Below are positions 36,511 to 47,744 of a stretch of DNA of 64,000 nt, in pieces. Both the position numbers and the translations under genes were made by a program. The notes beneath the pieces were generated by a model, which saw only the letters and a program-made list of their open reading frames with translations, ran no database searches and had not been told where the DNA came from. This stretch comes from Piezodorus guildinii (taxonomy: Eukaryota; Arthropoda; Insecta; Hemiptera; Pentatomidae). Where the stretch lies: assembly GCA_023052935.1 (NCBI GenBank), contig CM041294.1, positions 101,335,616-101,399,615 on the forward strand, in the 5' to 3' direction. Position 1 is the first letter of the stretch, and the number at the start of each line of letters is the position of its first letter.

Positions 36511-37194
36511 TCTAATATTGATTGTAGATGGAAGTCGATCCCATTTGAGTTATAAAGCATGATCGAGTAGCCTTTACCGCCAGAAGTTGATGTATTGAGG
36601 AAAACTCGACACGTTGGTTGGCGAGCAAGCTTGGTTAATGCAAAATGAGGCTTTTTTTTTCTTTCTTTTTTTCTAACGTCCTTTCCTATTCCGATTATGG
36701 TAAAGAGGGCGGGTTATACTATAGGTCACCTACCTGTTCTAACCAGTGTAGGGAATTCTATATCATGCAGTGGAAGCGATACATAAATTTTGAACCCGCA
36801 CGATTTGAATCGAAATTGTTGAGCACCCTCAGCCTAGAGTAGTAGTACTATCGTGTATGCAAAGATGAAATATAAAGTTTAGAAATATATACATACATTA
36901 ATGTTATTTTCTTCGGAAGTAAGAAGAGAAAATGGTTAAATGAGCTTACCGGATACAGATTGAAAAATAACCCCAGTTAGGAGATGGTAACAAGAAAAAA
37001 AAAAAAAAAAGATTTACATGCCAAAAAAACAAAACAGGAACATATCGAATCTAAGATAGAAGGATTGAATTATAGCTACATAAGCGTTTTTATAGGTTTT
37101 ATTTTTATGAAATAGACTGATATTAAGGTATTTTAAAATAATTTTACCAACACATCTTGCGGACCTCCTAGATATTGTTTGAGGCCACTAATGT
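36511..37194. other. AT-rich spacer, no gene seen
   Basis: It includes T-runs near 36650 and an A-run near 36993-37010. A small frame at 36645-36842 is unsupported. Confidence 0.5.
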
Positions 37195-37560
37195 AATAAT
37201 AATAATAATAATTTATTTTATTTATTTGTCTTTAGGGCAATCCCCATACAAAGAGAGCTGGCTGGCACAATTAATAAATTTATTACCAGCAAATATACAA
37301 TAATATAATTACAATTCGAATAAATAATTAAACCAAAAACAACAAAACACATATACAGCAGTAAGCATAAAGGTGCTGCTATCTTTATGATTAATTTCAT
37401 CCAGTATATACATAAATATACTGGCCATAGACGGCAAACCGTTAACATCGTTCCTGTGTCTCTCTCTACATCAGTCGCTTTTGTTATCGTAATTCTCCTT
37501 CTTCTTTCAGAGTTGTGGTAATTATAGTCATATATATCTGTATCTCTCATAATTACATTA
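37195..37560 (-). mobile_element. CR1/L2-like LINE 3' end, fragment
   Basis: On the minus strand the sequence ends 'ggggattgccctaaagac', then AATAAA-rich sequence and an (ATT)n tail (37192-37215). This is the usual design of CR1/L2-group 3' ends: short stem-loop, AATAAA, microsatellite tail. Upstream is AT-rich and 3'-UTR-like; a 110-codon hydrophobic frame there is probably chance. No RT sequence remains, so the assignment rests on the end structure only. Confidence 0.5.
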
Positions 37561-37742
37561 TTTAAATCACCACTTCAAAGAAAGAATCAGTGAAAAAGTT
37601 CGGTGTTTTATTCTGAATAGGCTGGCTGTACTCAAGTTAATCCCTAAGCCTTAGAGTATTAAAGGACGTTGACTCAGGCCTTTATTGATAAACACCTTTC
37701 TCTCGTGAGTACAATTAATATAATTTTTTATTCAAAATCAAA

Positions 37743-38699
37743 ATGGCTCAGTGCTCTATTTGTGACGCCGTGATTGCCAGGGACGAGAAGAGCAGCGTGA
37801 GTTGCAGTAAATGCCGCGTAATTTTTCACGGTAAATGCTGCAATTTATCCGATAAAGAAATTGAGACTATCAAATCGGCTAAAAAATCGTGGTTATGTTC
37901 AAAATGTGACCTAGGGAAAAAGTCTGGGGCAACCGCTGAAAAACCGTCATCACCTACAGTGAGTAGCTTAAAGCACGTCAAGGAACCAACCCCTTCCGAC
38001 ATACTCTTAGCGGTGAATAAACACGGCGACCTCGTCAATGAAGAGATAAAAGATCTTAAATCGTCTCTTGAAAAATATGGGGAGCTGAGCTTTGAGCTAA
38101 ATGAAAGGCTCACCAAAATTGAAAATCATTTAGAGGGCCAAGCCAAGTATTTAGAAGAATTATCTTCTGAAAACAAAACATTAAAATCGAAAGTAGGCGA
38201 ATTAGAGGTTCGCTTAAATAAGGCTGAACAGGGCCTTCTGTGCAGGTCACTGGAAATCAGAGGCGTGCCGGTCCGTGCGGGCGAAACCCCTGCGGCTCTG
38301 GTAACCAATGTAGCGGCGGCCCTCGGAATTAAAATTAAAATGGAAGACCTGGACACGATTGAACGACGAAGGCAGAGAAAGGATGACCCGCGACCGCCTC
38401 CCGTCATCGCTCGGTTCGTCAGACAGACCATAAGGGATGAGCTGATTAACAGTAGGAAGATGAAGAGAGACTTCTCTACGAGAGATATAGGTTGGCAGGA
38501 GAATGACTGCCACCGGATATACCTCAGCGAGGAGATGACCCCTACCAACAGGCACCTCTATTGGCTCGCTCGTCAGAAGAAGTCAGCTGGTAAGCTGAAG
38601 TATGTGTGGTTCGCGGGCGGTAGGGTGCGCTGCCGTAAGGGCGACTGCCAACCTGTCATCTATATTGACCATTCTCAAGACCTCGATGTTTTTGGCTGA
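37743..38699 (+). CDS. ORF1 protein of CR1/L2-group element C (PHD finger, coiled coil, FP-like domain)
   Basis: 318 residues, intact. Residues 4-55 form a Cys4-His-Cys3 PHD-type finger (C4, C7, C21, C24, H29, C32, C52, C55). Residues about 85-165 are Glu/Lys/Leu-rich with heptad character, i.e. a trimerisation-type coiled coil. Residues about 166-260 (SLEIRGVPV...) look like the RRM-like fold of LINE ORF1 proteins. The C-terminus (WLARQKKSAGKLKYVWFAGG, then a Val-Arg-Cys-Arg-Lys run and IDHSQDLD) matches the pattern of the baculovirus FP-like second domain found in insect LINE ORF1s. The role in the family is RNA binding and chaperoning in the ribonucleoprotein; the PHD finger's target is unknown. 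The start is the first ATG, preceded by A-rich tcaaaatcaaa. Domain names are from family knowledge and the residues are seen directly. Confidence 0.88.
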   Translation: MAQCSICDAVIARDEKSSVSCSKCRVIFHGKCCNLSDKEIETIKSAKKSWLCSKCDLGKKSGATAEKPSSPTVSSLKHVKEPTPSDILLAVNKHGDLVNEEIKDLKSSLEKYGELSFELNERLTKIENHLEGQAKYLEELSSENKTLKSKVGELEVRLNKAEQGLLCRSLEIRGVPVRAGETPAALVTNVAAALGIKIKMEDLDTIERRRQRKDDPRPPPVIARFVRQTIRDELINSRKMKRDFSTRDIGWQENDCHRIYLSEEMTPTNRHLYWLARQKKSAGKLKYVWFAGGRVRCRKGDCQPVIYIDHSQDLDVFG

Positions 38700-38834
38700 C
38701 ACCTGTGCTCTCGTCTACTGACTAGCTCCATTCCTAATTTTGCCTACGATTCTTCTCTTCAATGTTTTATCGCGATATCATTATCTTATTATTTCTTAAT
38801 TTTCATTTTAATCACAAAGTCAAAAGTTTATTTA

Positions 38835-39340
38835 ATTTTTATTAAGGATATTTATGCTTTTATCAAAGTTATTTTTAATTTTAACGAAGTTATTTCCGTT
38901 TTCATCAAAGTTATTTTTATTCTATTAGTACTAAAGTTATTTTTATTTCTATTTAAGGTGCTTTATTTTTTGTCAAAGTATATTTTATTTCTATCAAAGG
39001 CTATTTTATTTTCATCAAAGATTCTTTGTTTTGTTTTCTCTTTCAAAGTCTATTTTACATTTATCAAAACTTATCTTATTTTTATCACAGATAGTTATTC
39101 AGCTACTATATTTTTTATCAAAGTTTTTCTCATTCTATTCTTACGAAACTTAATGTTATTTTTGTATAAGATGTTTGTATATTTTGTCATATTTCATTTT
39201 TACTTTTATCAATAACTATTTTGTTTTATTTATATCAAAGTTTATTTCATTTCCATAAAAAATTATATTATTTTTATCAAAGTTTATTCTTTTGTTATCA
39301 CAGATATTTATAATGTCATCAAAGTTATTTTCATTCTTAT
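38835..39340 (+). repeat. Degenerate short-period array inside element C, between ORF1 and ORF2
   Basis: A unit close to 'atcaaagttatttttatttc' (about 20-30 bases) recurs more than ten times with variation, for example near 38858, 38903, 38980, 39010, 39056, 39112, 39228, 39274 and 39318. The whole spacer 38700-39619 is T-rich on the sense strand and lacks a conserved frame. CR1-type ORFs usually lie close together or overlap, so a 920-base spacer is long. Confidence 0.75.
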
Positions 39341-39619
39341 GAACATTGTTTCTTATACAATTTTTATTATAGTTATCTTCATTTTTATTATATATATATT
39401 TGTATTCTTTTTGGAAATTTACATTGTATATCTCAGGTTCACTATATGTGTACGAGTATATGTGTATGTGTATATTTATGTGTGTATGTATGTATATATA
39501 GTTTCGTTGGCATTTATCTTTCAGATATTTTTAAATTCATTATTGTTCATCAATATCATCATTCATTATCTTAGCTACATCGTTTTCCTATTGTCTGTAT
39601 TCTATCTCCCTCCATCCCT

Positions 39620-42424
39620 ATGTCTAGTATCCTAAACGTCTGTCATGTGAATTCCCAATCCTTGCCGGCTCATTATGACGAATTCCTCCATTATTTTACC
39701 CGCAATTTTTATCATATCATCGCAGTCTCCGAAACCTGGTTGAAACCCTATATCCCCTCCACCGCTGTCTCTCTACCTGAATATTCCTTTATACGTCATG
39801 ACCGAATAGGCCGTACAGGCGGAGGCGTCGGTCTTTACATCCATAATAGCCTAAAATCTCGCATATTAGAAGTCTCAACCCCATCCGACCAACCACATAT
39901 TGAATTCCTTTTTTTGGAAATTACATGCAACACCCATCCTATCCTAATCGCAGTTGTGTACCGCCCTCCTCTCGTTCCTTTTGACGCTCCATTCGAAACA
40001 ACCCTCTACAATTATATTCCTCTCTACAATAATATCATAATTTCCGGCGACCTTAATACCAATATCCTTTCCGATTCCAATGACAAACAGTACCTAGAAA
40101 ATCTTCTCTTTTCTCTCAACCTTTATCTTGTTCCTTTTTCCCCGACACATCATACACGATGTTCTGACACTTGGTTAGATGTTCATATTATTGATTCTGC
40201 GCATAACCTTCTCTCCCAATCTCAATTGCCAGTCCCATTTCTATCCTCCCATGACTTAATCCAGATATCATATAATATCCCTACACCAGAAATCCTTCCA
40301 AAAATCATAACTTTCCGTAACATTAATTCCCTCACTCGTGAAGACATCCTACCCGACCTTGAAAGCATGAAATGGGACGATATATATTCATGTTCCTCCA
40401 TTGACGCCATGGTCGACATTCTCACTTTCAACCTGACCACCCTCCTTGACAAACATGCTCCCCTAAAAACCCGTACCTTCCGTCGCAGACCTGCTCCATG
40501 GATGTGTCAAGAAATAAGAGAACTACAAAGAAAACGTGAGGCTGCCCGTAGGCGCTTCAGACGTACAAGGCAAGCAGAGGACTATGAAGCGTTCAAGGCC
40601 CTCCGAAACTTGACACAAACAACAGTAAGGCGAGCGAAGTCCAACTATTTTCAAGAAGCCCTGTCCTCCGCTCCTGATCCTAAATCCAGATGGCAACTTC
40701 TTCGTAAACTCTCTCTCTGTAAATCCTTTACCTGTTCAGTCTTCCCGGTATCACCCAATGAACTAAATTCATACTTCTTACCCGGCTCCTCCAACATTTC
40801 ACCAGCCTTCTCTCCTAACTTATCCCTTTCATCATCATTCAATTCCGACAACTTTTATTTCTCCTACATTTCACCAACAGACCTCATATCTTCCATAATG
40901 AAATCCCGTGCTAATTCCTTAGGTTTCGATAGAATTCCGGTACAATTGCTAAAATTATGCCTTCCAGAAATCCTGTCAGTCCTTCTTTTCATCTACAATT
41001 TTTCCCTCCAAAATTCAGTTTTCCCTGCTTCCTGGAAACAAGCTTTGGTCCATCCTATAAACAAAATCTCTAACCCATCTTCCCCTAAAGACTACCGACC
41101 TATATCCATCCTATCGAACCTTTCTAAACCTCTTGAACGGATTGTACAATCCCAGGTATCCAGTTTTCTTGAAAAAACCAACAAACTTAATCCTTACCAA
41201 TCCGGCTTCCGACCTGGCTACTCCACGCAATCCGCTCTGACCAAAATCACAAACGATATTTATACCGCTATAGATGAAAAAAGATTAACTGTCCTTATAC
41301 TTTTAGATTTTACCAAAGCCTTTGATTCCCTCAACCATTCGATCCTTTTCTCTAAATTAAAATCATTATCCTTTTCCAACAGTTCAGTTCGATGGTTTCA
41401 ATCCTTTCTTTCCAACCGCACTCAAGCGGTTGTCATTCCTAATCAACCCCTATCTGATTTCCTTGACCTAACCTCAGGCGTTGCCCAAGGCTCGAGTATT
41501 TCACCCCTTCTGTTCAATACTTACATCAATGACCTTCCCAATTCAATCCACCGCTGTTCCTACCACCTATATGCTGACGACCTCCAAATCTATTTATCCT
41601 TCCCACCCTCCTAGTTATCTGTAGCATTTGCCAGTATTCAGGAGGACCTAGATGGAATCAGTGCCTGGGCAAACCTGAATAACTTGAGGCTTAATCCTAC
41701 AAAAACTCAGGCCATCCTTATTGGTTCCAAATCCCTCCTCCGATCTATCACCACCCTTCCTCCGCTTTTGCTTAATGATCATCCTATTGTTTTTAGTTCC
41801 TCTGTTAAAAACCTTGGCATCATCATCGACCAAAACCTATCCTGGAAACCCCAAATTGCCCAAATTTCCCGTCGATCAATTAGTACCTTGAAATTATTCC
41901 ACCGATCCCGACATCTCCTACCACAATCTACCCGTAAACTCCTAGTTTCATCACTCATTTTTCCCCACTTTGACTATGGTTGTGTGGCATGTGGCGGCCT
42001 CTCGAAGGTGCTCGAGGGCAGATTGAGAAGGATTATGAATTGCTTCTTAAGATTTGTGTTCGGTACCTCGAGACGGTCCCATGTATCTCACCTCTACAAC
42101 GAGTTAAAGTGGTTAACCCCAACCTTTCGAAGACAATATTTCCTTGGATCATTCCTTTATCAAATCATAAACTCCCACCATCCATATTATGTCTACAGCC
42201 TTCTGGTATTTAAATCCTCAACCCATCACCAGGAAACAAGATCCCGTCTGTCTGACCTCCACACTCCTTTCCATAGAACCAAAAAATATGACTGCTCATT
42301 TTTAGCCCGTTCCACTGCCTTATGGAATACTCTCCCTTCAAACATCCGTCATGCTCCTTCCCTATCATCTTTTAAATCCCTCCTCTTTCAATACTTCCTT
42401 TCTCTACAGACAGATGTTAGCTAA
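39620..42424 (+). pseudogene. ORF2 of element C (endonuclease plus reverse transcriptase), one nonsense codon
   Basis: A single frame of 934 sense-length codons is interrupted only by TAG at 41612-41614, 10 residues after the RT active site. Endonuclease: N11 in HVNSQS, E38 in SETW, D144/N146 in GDLNTN, and S210-H211-D212 in the Ser-x-His-Asp style of CR1/L2. RT: a SYRPIS-like DYRPISILSN block near 41095, NPYQSGFRPG near 41190, motif A LLDFTKAFDSLNH with D563, motif B GVAQGSSISPLLF near 41480, and motif C YADD at 651-654. The C-terminus has LGIIIDQNLSW and LWNTLPSNIRHA. The protein nicks the target and reverse-transcribes the element RNA. The start ATG at 39620 follows a T-rich leader; no upstream in-frame start fits better. 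One point mutation explains the break. Confidence 0.9.
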
Positions 42425-42648
42425 TTTTTTTTATGCCAACTTATGTAAGGTAAATTTGATTTTAATGCACTTACTTTAATGAGATGTAAAAGTTACATTT
42501 TATGTTTATTCTTATTTATTTATTTCTTTAAACTGTAAATAGAGATGGTACTCTGACCCTTTTTTCATTATTGTATTATTTAATTGTAGTTGTACATTGT
42601 TTTTGGCCAGTTATAATTTATTATTTTGTTCATAATTGTTATTCTCAA

Positions 42649-42697
42649 GGGACCTTGTCCCAGAATAAAGTTTTTTTTTCTATTCTATTCTATTCTA
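42649..42697 (+). terminator. 3' terminal stem-loop, AATAAA and (TATTC)n tail of element C
   Basis: GGGAC-ctt-GTCCC forms a perfect 5-bp stem, followed by AATAAAG, a T-run and three to four TATTC units. It is probably the RT recognition end for target-primed synthesis. The fragment at 50835-50938 shows the same design. Confidence 0.75.
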
Positions 42698-43154
42698 AAT
42701 ATCATAAATTAAATATAAGCATATTAATAAATTATTCAAAAATATTAGTACTAAAGCGAATACTAATTCCCCACAAATTACTAATAAGTCCCGAAACCCT
42801 TAAGAATGATTAAAATTCTGAGAAAGATGTTGAAATCTTATTTAAGATTCTCTTTGACAAAAATAAATAATGATTTCATGATACTAATGTAAATCAATAA
42901 ATACAATTATAAACTTAATAGTCCTCATTAAGTTATAAATAAAATATAATGTCATACTGTAATAATTTTTGATTGCTTATGAGTTAAATATAAACATAAA
43001 ACGTAGGGAATATTTAACCGCCTCAATCTTCAGACGACTTATCACTACATGATGTTAATTATTTCATCATTTCTAGAGGCTTTGAATTTATAAGATTAAA
43101 TGTATTTTGCTATGTGTGTCAAGAAAATTCTAATAATCAGCAATATACACCATC
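42698..43154. other. AT-rich spacer, no gene seen
   Basis: Lies between element C and the MITE. Nothing recognised. Confidence 0.5.
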
Positions 43155-43545
43155 AATTGAGACGTTGATTTCCAAAAGGTACTAAAGGACATTTTTTACG
43201 AAATTGATTTTTTTACATATTTGTATTCGCATCATTTAGTTTTATCTAAATATTCTATTTGATGTTATCTAATGAATTCTCAAGTCCTTAAAAAACATGA
43301 TTTAGAAATGCGGTCATTTTCTAAAAGTACTAATTAAGCATTTATTTTCGATCCAAATCATCCTAAAAAAATTCATTTCATAAGTTTAATATGATGTTAT
43401 TATTATAGTAAAAAAATAATTCTAAATATTAAGGCAAAAAGACCCAAATTAGCTAGTTTAATAATAGAGTGATGAGAGATTTTCACGCTTCCTGTAAAAT
43501 TTCCTAGAATGGGTATAGTACCTTTTGGAAATCAACGTCTCAATT
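43155..43545. mobile_element. MITE with perfect 30-bp terminal inverted repeats
   Basis: Bases 43155-43184 (aattgagacgttgatttcca then aaaggtacta) are the exact inverse complement of 43516-43545. The 331-bp interior is AT-rich with no coding capacity. The outermost AATT is palindromic. The target-site duplication could be AATT, with TIRs of 26 bp starting GAGACG, or a shorter sequence; this is not decidable here. The structure is typical of a non-autonomous DNA transposon mobilised by a transposase encoded elsewhere. No second copy was seen in this window. Confidence 0.85.
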
Positions 43546-44274
43546 CTGTAGTATCTCTGTCTTACTTGCTTGGAGAAGAAGTAAACTAGTACTGAAATTT
43601 AGAGCTATTACAGAATTATTCTCAATTATAATGCCTTTTTATTTTTCCTTTTTTTTATGCAAATCAGTAATATTCATTCCTCAGCACGATAAACAGTATC
43701 ATTAAATACCAATTGAAAACAAAAAATGAGTCGCATCTAAAATCAAACGGCATTAGAACTTCTAAATTACACCCTGAAGAAAAATGATAACTTCTGGAGA
43801 CTTAATGGGTTTGTTTATTTCCATTAATGGTGCATAAAGGCAACTGTATACCAGGATTCAAACAGTAAATCTGCATATTTCATACTAGATGTTTAATACA
43901 CTGCATATATGTAAAATATTTGCAGACAAATTTGATATTGATACAAAAAGATAAAATCTTTTTTTGAAAACTAAACAAGTAAACCGAAACTATTTTTACG
44001 TAGAACATGTTTTCAAAGTAAATGTATTCAACCTAGATTTATATTAGCCAACCGGTTCTCACTAAAAACTTTCAAATTTGCGGTTTTGTAAAAAAGGAGT
44101 TAAGCAACGTGCGAAGCGGTACTGATAAGGTTTCAAACAACCTATAAATTTAAACAAAATTACGTGAAAAAAAAAGTTTACCTACTAAGAATTAAATAAT
44201 AAATGCGTGTATTTTTCACACGCCTGGTTCTAAAAACAGTAACTTACAAATTTTAGAGCCTGAACCAGTTACCT
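43546..44274. other. AT-rich spacer, no gene seen
   Basis: No coding motif. 44218-44275 shows two related 'ggttctaaaa/gaaccagtta' strings, of unclear meaning. Confidence 0.45.
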
Positions 44275-44398
44275 AATAAATTTACATACCGGAACTTTTA
44301 AGAAATATATTTATATATAAATATGTATATTAAGAAAATGTTACAAAAACAACTTCTGATTTTTGTATACTATATATATATATATATATATTATTTTT

Positions 44399-44652
44399 TA
44401 TTTTTTTTTTTTTTTTTTTTTGGTTTATATTCCACACCGCGATACTCGATGACATTTTATAGGGTAGGGTCATTACTCCCTACGCCTATTTTTGTGGGTG
44501 GCTATCAATAAACTGACGGGTCCCACATACCCGGGGGAGATTGTGAGTGAATCCCCATTTATTTGTAAGCTTGAAAAAAGTCCTCTTGGGAGTGGGATTC
44601 GAACTCACATCCTCAGCGTCAGGCTAGCGCTAACCACTCAGCCACGGGCTCC

Positions 44653-44654
<2 letters not shown>
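44399..44654 (-). mobile_element. tRNA-derived SINE, family 1 (unit 1 copy)
   Basis: On the minus strand the head is GGGGAGCCCGTGGCTGAGTGG and the B-box region is GAGTTCGAATCCCACTCC near 44593-44610. Body blocks 'cccgggtatgtgggacccgtc' and 'ggcgtagggagtaatgacc' follow, then an A-tail (T-run 44401-44420). The 3' G/C-rich block seen in the 25144-25443 copy is shortened. Confidence 0.9.
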
Positions 44655-44694
<40 letters not shown>

Positions 44695-45160
44695 CTCCTC
44701 TAAATTTGCTTATTTATTATAAAAATGGTATTGATGTGATCAGCGTTTAATGTAAACAAATTTTCTATTATCCTCTAAGTTATTATGTAATTTCTGCTTT
44801 AATAGCAATATTATTTTATGATTGTGATTAAGCTATCATTATATTGTATATATATATAAAAATAAATGTTACAGCTTATATTATATAAGTTGTTTTTTTT
44901 TTTATTAAACAAAAATTTTTTGTTGAGTATTATTACAATCTGTCCCAATTTGGATATCAATGATAGTGGTGAAAGATAATGTTCATACGACATTTACCGT
45001 AATAAATTTACATATCCGGGCTTTAAGAATAATATTTTATATATGTAAATACGATATCTATATTAAAAAATGTTACAAAAAACACTTCTGCATTTTTGTC
45101 ATACGTTAACAATTTTCCAAGAAAAAAAATAATCTGACTATATGAAATAGAAAAATATAT

Positions 45161-45439
45161 TTTATTTTTTTTATTTTTTTAGTTTAGATCCTACACAGTG
45201 ATAGTCGTAGGACAGTTATAAGGGAGGGGATTCTCCCACGCCGTAATGTTTTGTGAGTGTGGTCTGGCATTAAACGGGGAGCAGGTCGCCCTTCATCACC
45301 GGAGAGAGTAATTGTTGAGTGATTCCCCATTTTGTTGGTTTGGTTGGAATCTATGATCCTCTTGGTGAGAGGGACTTCGAACTTCACAATCTCTCGCAAA
45401 TTCAGGCCTAGCGCTCAACCACTCAGCCACGAACGCAAC
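45161..45439 (-). mobile_element. tRNA-derived SINE, family 1 (unit 2 copy, diverged)
   Basis: Head 'gttgcgttcgtggctgagtg' near 45420-45439 on the minus strand, a degenerate B-box region (gaagttcgaagtcc), body 'ggggaatcactcaaca', and an A-tail on the minus strand. More mutated than the unit 1 copy, and it carries extra sequence in the middle. Confidence 0.78.
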
Positions 45440-45650
45440 TTTCATTATATTACAGTTATTATGGTAATTTCAATTCGTAAAAATAAATTTGATGACTTTG
45501 AATTTTCATTAATTTGAATAATAAAAAAAATGTTACAAACTTAATGTGATATAAGGGTTTGATTTTTTTTTTATTAACAAAAATGTTTAGGATTTAGCTC
45601 TGTTTCCAATTTGGAATCAAGAATATTGAATAGAGGAACCTCATTAATTA

Positions 45651-47744
45651 TTCATCTTAACAATAAATTTCTATAAGTACTAATTTACTTCAAGATAAAA
45701 CTAGGTCTCAAGGACCATTGTTTATTGCGAATTGAATTATATTGCTATAATAAAATAGAATATTTCTATTATAACAATTCCTTTCAAATTTTTGACATTG
45801 TTTTCAACATTGATAACTTAGGACCCATAGTTATACATATATTTTTATATTCTTAATAATTTTTATCTTTGACTGCTCTTAAAAGCTCCTACTACTACAA
45901 TGAAGGGTAATTTGGGGTACGGAAGTAAAATAAATAAAACTTGAATAGAATATTTAAAAAATGCAGTTTATTATAACACAATGGTTTATTTATTCTTCAT
46001 AATTAAATTATGAGTATTTGTATTTTATTATGTTATGTAGTTGTGTAATTGATGAACGTATATGCTTAGTTTTGAAGTGATCATAGAACTAAATTAACCA
46101 ATTAGAGCTACTGTCAATATTTATCAAGGATAACAGGTATCTGAACTGTATGTTCAAACCGCTTTACCTTCATTAACTTTCAACCGATTTCAATGATCTT
46201 TTGTAGACAAATATCAAATCTCTGTCGAACAGTGTTAATATTTGTTTCCTAAATTCGCAAGGCTGACTGAAGGAATTTATTAATATTGGATTTAGCTTAT
46301 ATTGAAACACGATACCTCAAATTTTGGAAGGGAGAGGAATTTAAAACGTTATATTGCTTGAAAGTGTGATATGAATTTAAACAGTTCACCTATATATTTC
46401 ATTTTCAAACTATTTTCCCAAATAAATGTTTTGTATCCAGAGTTAAACGCATTTTGTATCTAAAAAAAAACAGCTAAGAGGAATTCTTATGTCTAAGGGC
46501 TGTTTTGTAGCTTTGTTAAATTACACAATTGCCCCTCTACCATATCAGAAAGCCACTTTTCTTTACGTTTAGAATGAATTTCTTTCCATAAACCATTGTT
46601 TACATTTTGCGACCATTCAATCCAATAGCTTAAAAAGGCAGATTTATTGTTAGTTATTGATTTATATAACTTATTAATTGTAATCAAAGTAGTATTTTAC
46701 TTTATTTTTCCTCTACAAAATTGACCTGGTTTACTTTGTGCATTTTACTATACATAGCATGCAAATGGTGCACACTTTATATATGCATTATCCGCATAGA
46801 ACCAACACATAAAATTGGTCATAATCGATTGCCAGGCTACATCATAATCAAAGCGGTATTAAATTTATTACGGTCACATTGCGCAGTCACTAAATAAATC
46901 CCTTAGTATATACCAGCTAGAAACTAAACTTAATTAATTCAGAATTTTCAACTAAATCAAAAGTCGAGGTACGATATTTCTGACAGCAAAGGGAACAGCC
47001 GTAATTAGTCGGTAGTAGTTGATTGCAATTCCGCAGGTTTCAGTTTTAATGGAATAAACCCAATTAAATTTTAATTCAAAGAATGCTTGGAATTTGAATA
47101 TCTTCCAGAAATGAACAATTATATATAGATCTAAGTAAATTACGTATTATGGTTGTGAAGTTATTAGTTTGATTTCAACACAAACGTATTAACATTTCTT
47201 CAATATTATGCTGTTCTATATTTTATTTCATTTCATCAACCCGTGATAACTTTTGAATTCGACGCCCAAGGATCCATAAATAATAATGATAATTAACGAG
47301 GTATAAAACATATAAGTTATCCATTAAAGACGCACATTATGATCAAAATTCCATTTTATTTTAGGTCTTTTCATATACGTAAGAATGCGTATAAGGAATA
47401 GCATTTTTTTATACTTTTATAGTTAATTCATTTGTACCAAGGGTGTTTCGTCATATTGTGAGAACAGATACTAGAACTTAAGTAAAACAAAAAAGTTCAT
47501 GTAATCTTTCGTTCGATTTTCAACGGTTAGAGAGGAAAAACAAATTTTGATAGATATTTTTCTGTTACCCTAGTTTTCTTTAGAAAAGACTATAATATAT
47601 CTACTTGTTTTGCACGGTCAGAAAAGCAAGTGGTGCCAAATGAAAGAAGAAAACATTTTTTAGAGCGTTAACAAGTTAAAATTCTCAAAATAACAGAGTA
47701 AATATCGGACAACGTAATCAGAACATTCAAATTTAATAATTCTA
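45651..47744. other. AT-rich spacer, no gene seen
   Basis: Only short frames without motifs, such as the minus-strand one at 46493-46687. Confidence 0.5.

Larger units (their letters stand above)
37565..42697 (+). mobile_element. CR1/L2-group non-LTR retrotransposon, copy C, near full length
   Basis: Order: 5' UTR to 37742, ORF1 37743-38699, a 920-base T-rich spacer, ORF2 39620-42424, then a 3' UTR. The 3' end has a stem-loop GGGACcttGTCCC (42649-42661), AATAAAG and a (TATTC)n tail at 42680-42697. PHD-plus-FP-like ORF1, Ser-x-His-Asp endonuclease, YADD RT and a non-poly(A) pentanucleotide tail all point to the CR1/L2/Daphne/Crack group rather than Jockey. The 5' boundary is estimated, because no clear target-site duplication was found. 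Only one stop codon breaks ORF2, so the copy is fairly young. Confidence 0.88.
44275..45650. repeat. Diverged tandem duplication (two units of about 0.7 kb), each with a SINE
   Basis: Unit 1 starts at about 44275 (taataaatttacataccggaa) and unit 2 at about 44999 (taataaatttacatatccggg). Both continue with 'tatatttatattaa...aatgttacaaaaa...cacttctg', then a minus-strand SINE family 1 copy. After the SINE both have 'atgttaca...ttttttttttattaa(a)caaaaat...caatttgga'. The order is identical, so the segment was duplicated after the SINE inserted. AT microsatellites (44370-44391, 44655-44690) expanded only in unit 1. Confidence 0.78.

Noticed and set aside
37218..37550. 110-codon minus-strand frame, hydrophobic
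   Set aside because: It lies in what looks like a LINE 3' UTR and runs into the AATAAA/(ATT)n tail. The hydrophobicity comes from T-rich sequence.
38126..38555. Two overlapping minus-strand frames of 140 and 102 codons
   Set aside because: They are shadows of the intact ORF1 of element C on the plus strand.
38958..39635. Plus-strand frames of 85 and 98 codons before ORF2 of element C
   Set aside because: Phe/Ile/Tyr-rich products of the T-rich spacer array. No motif and no link to ORF1 or ORF2.
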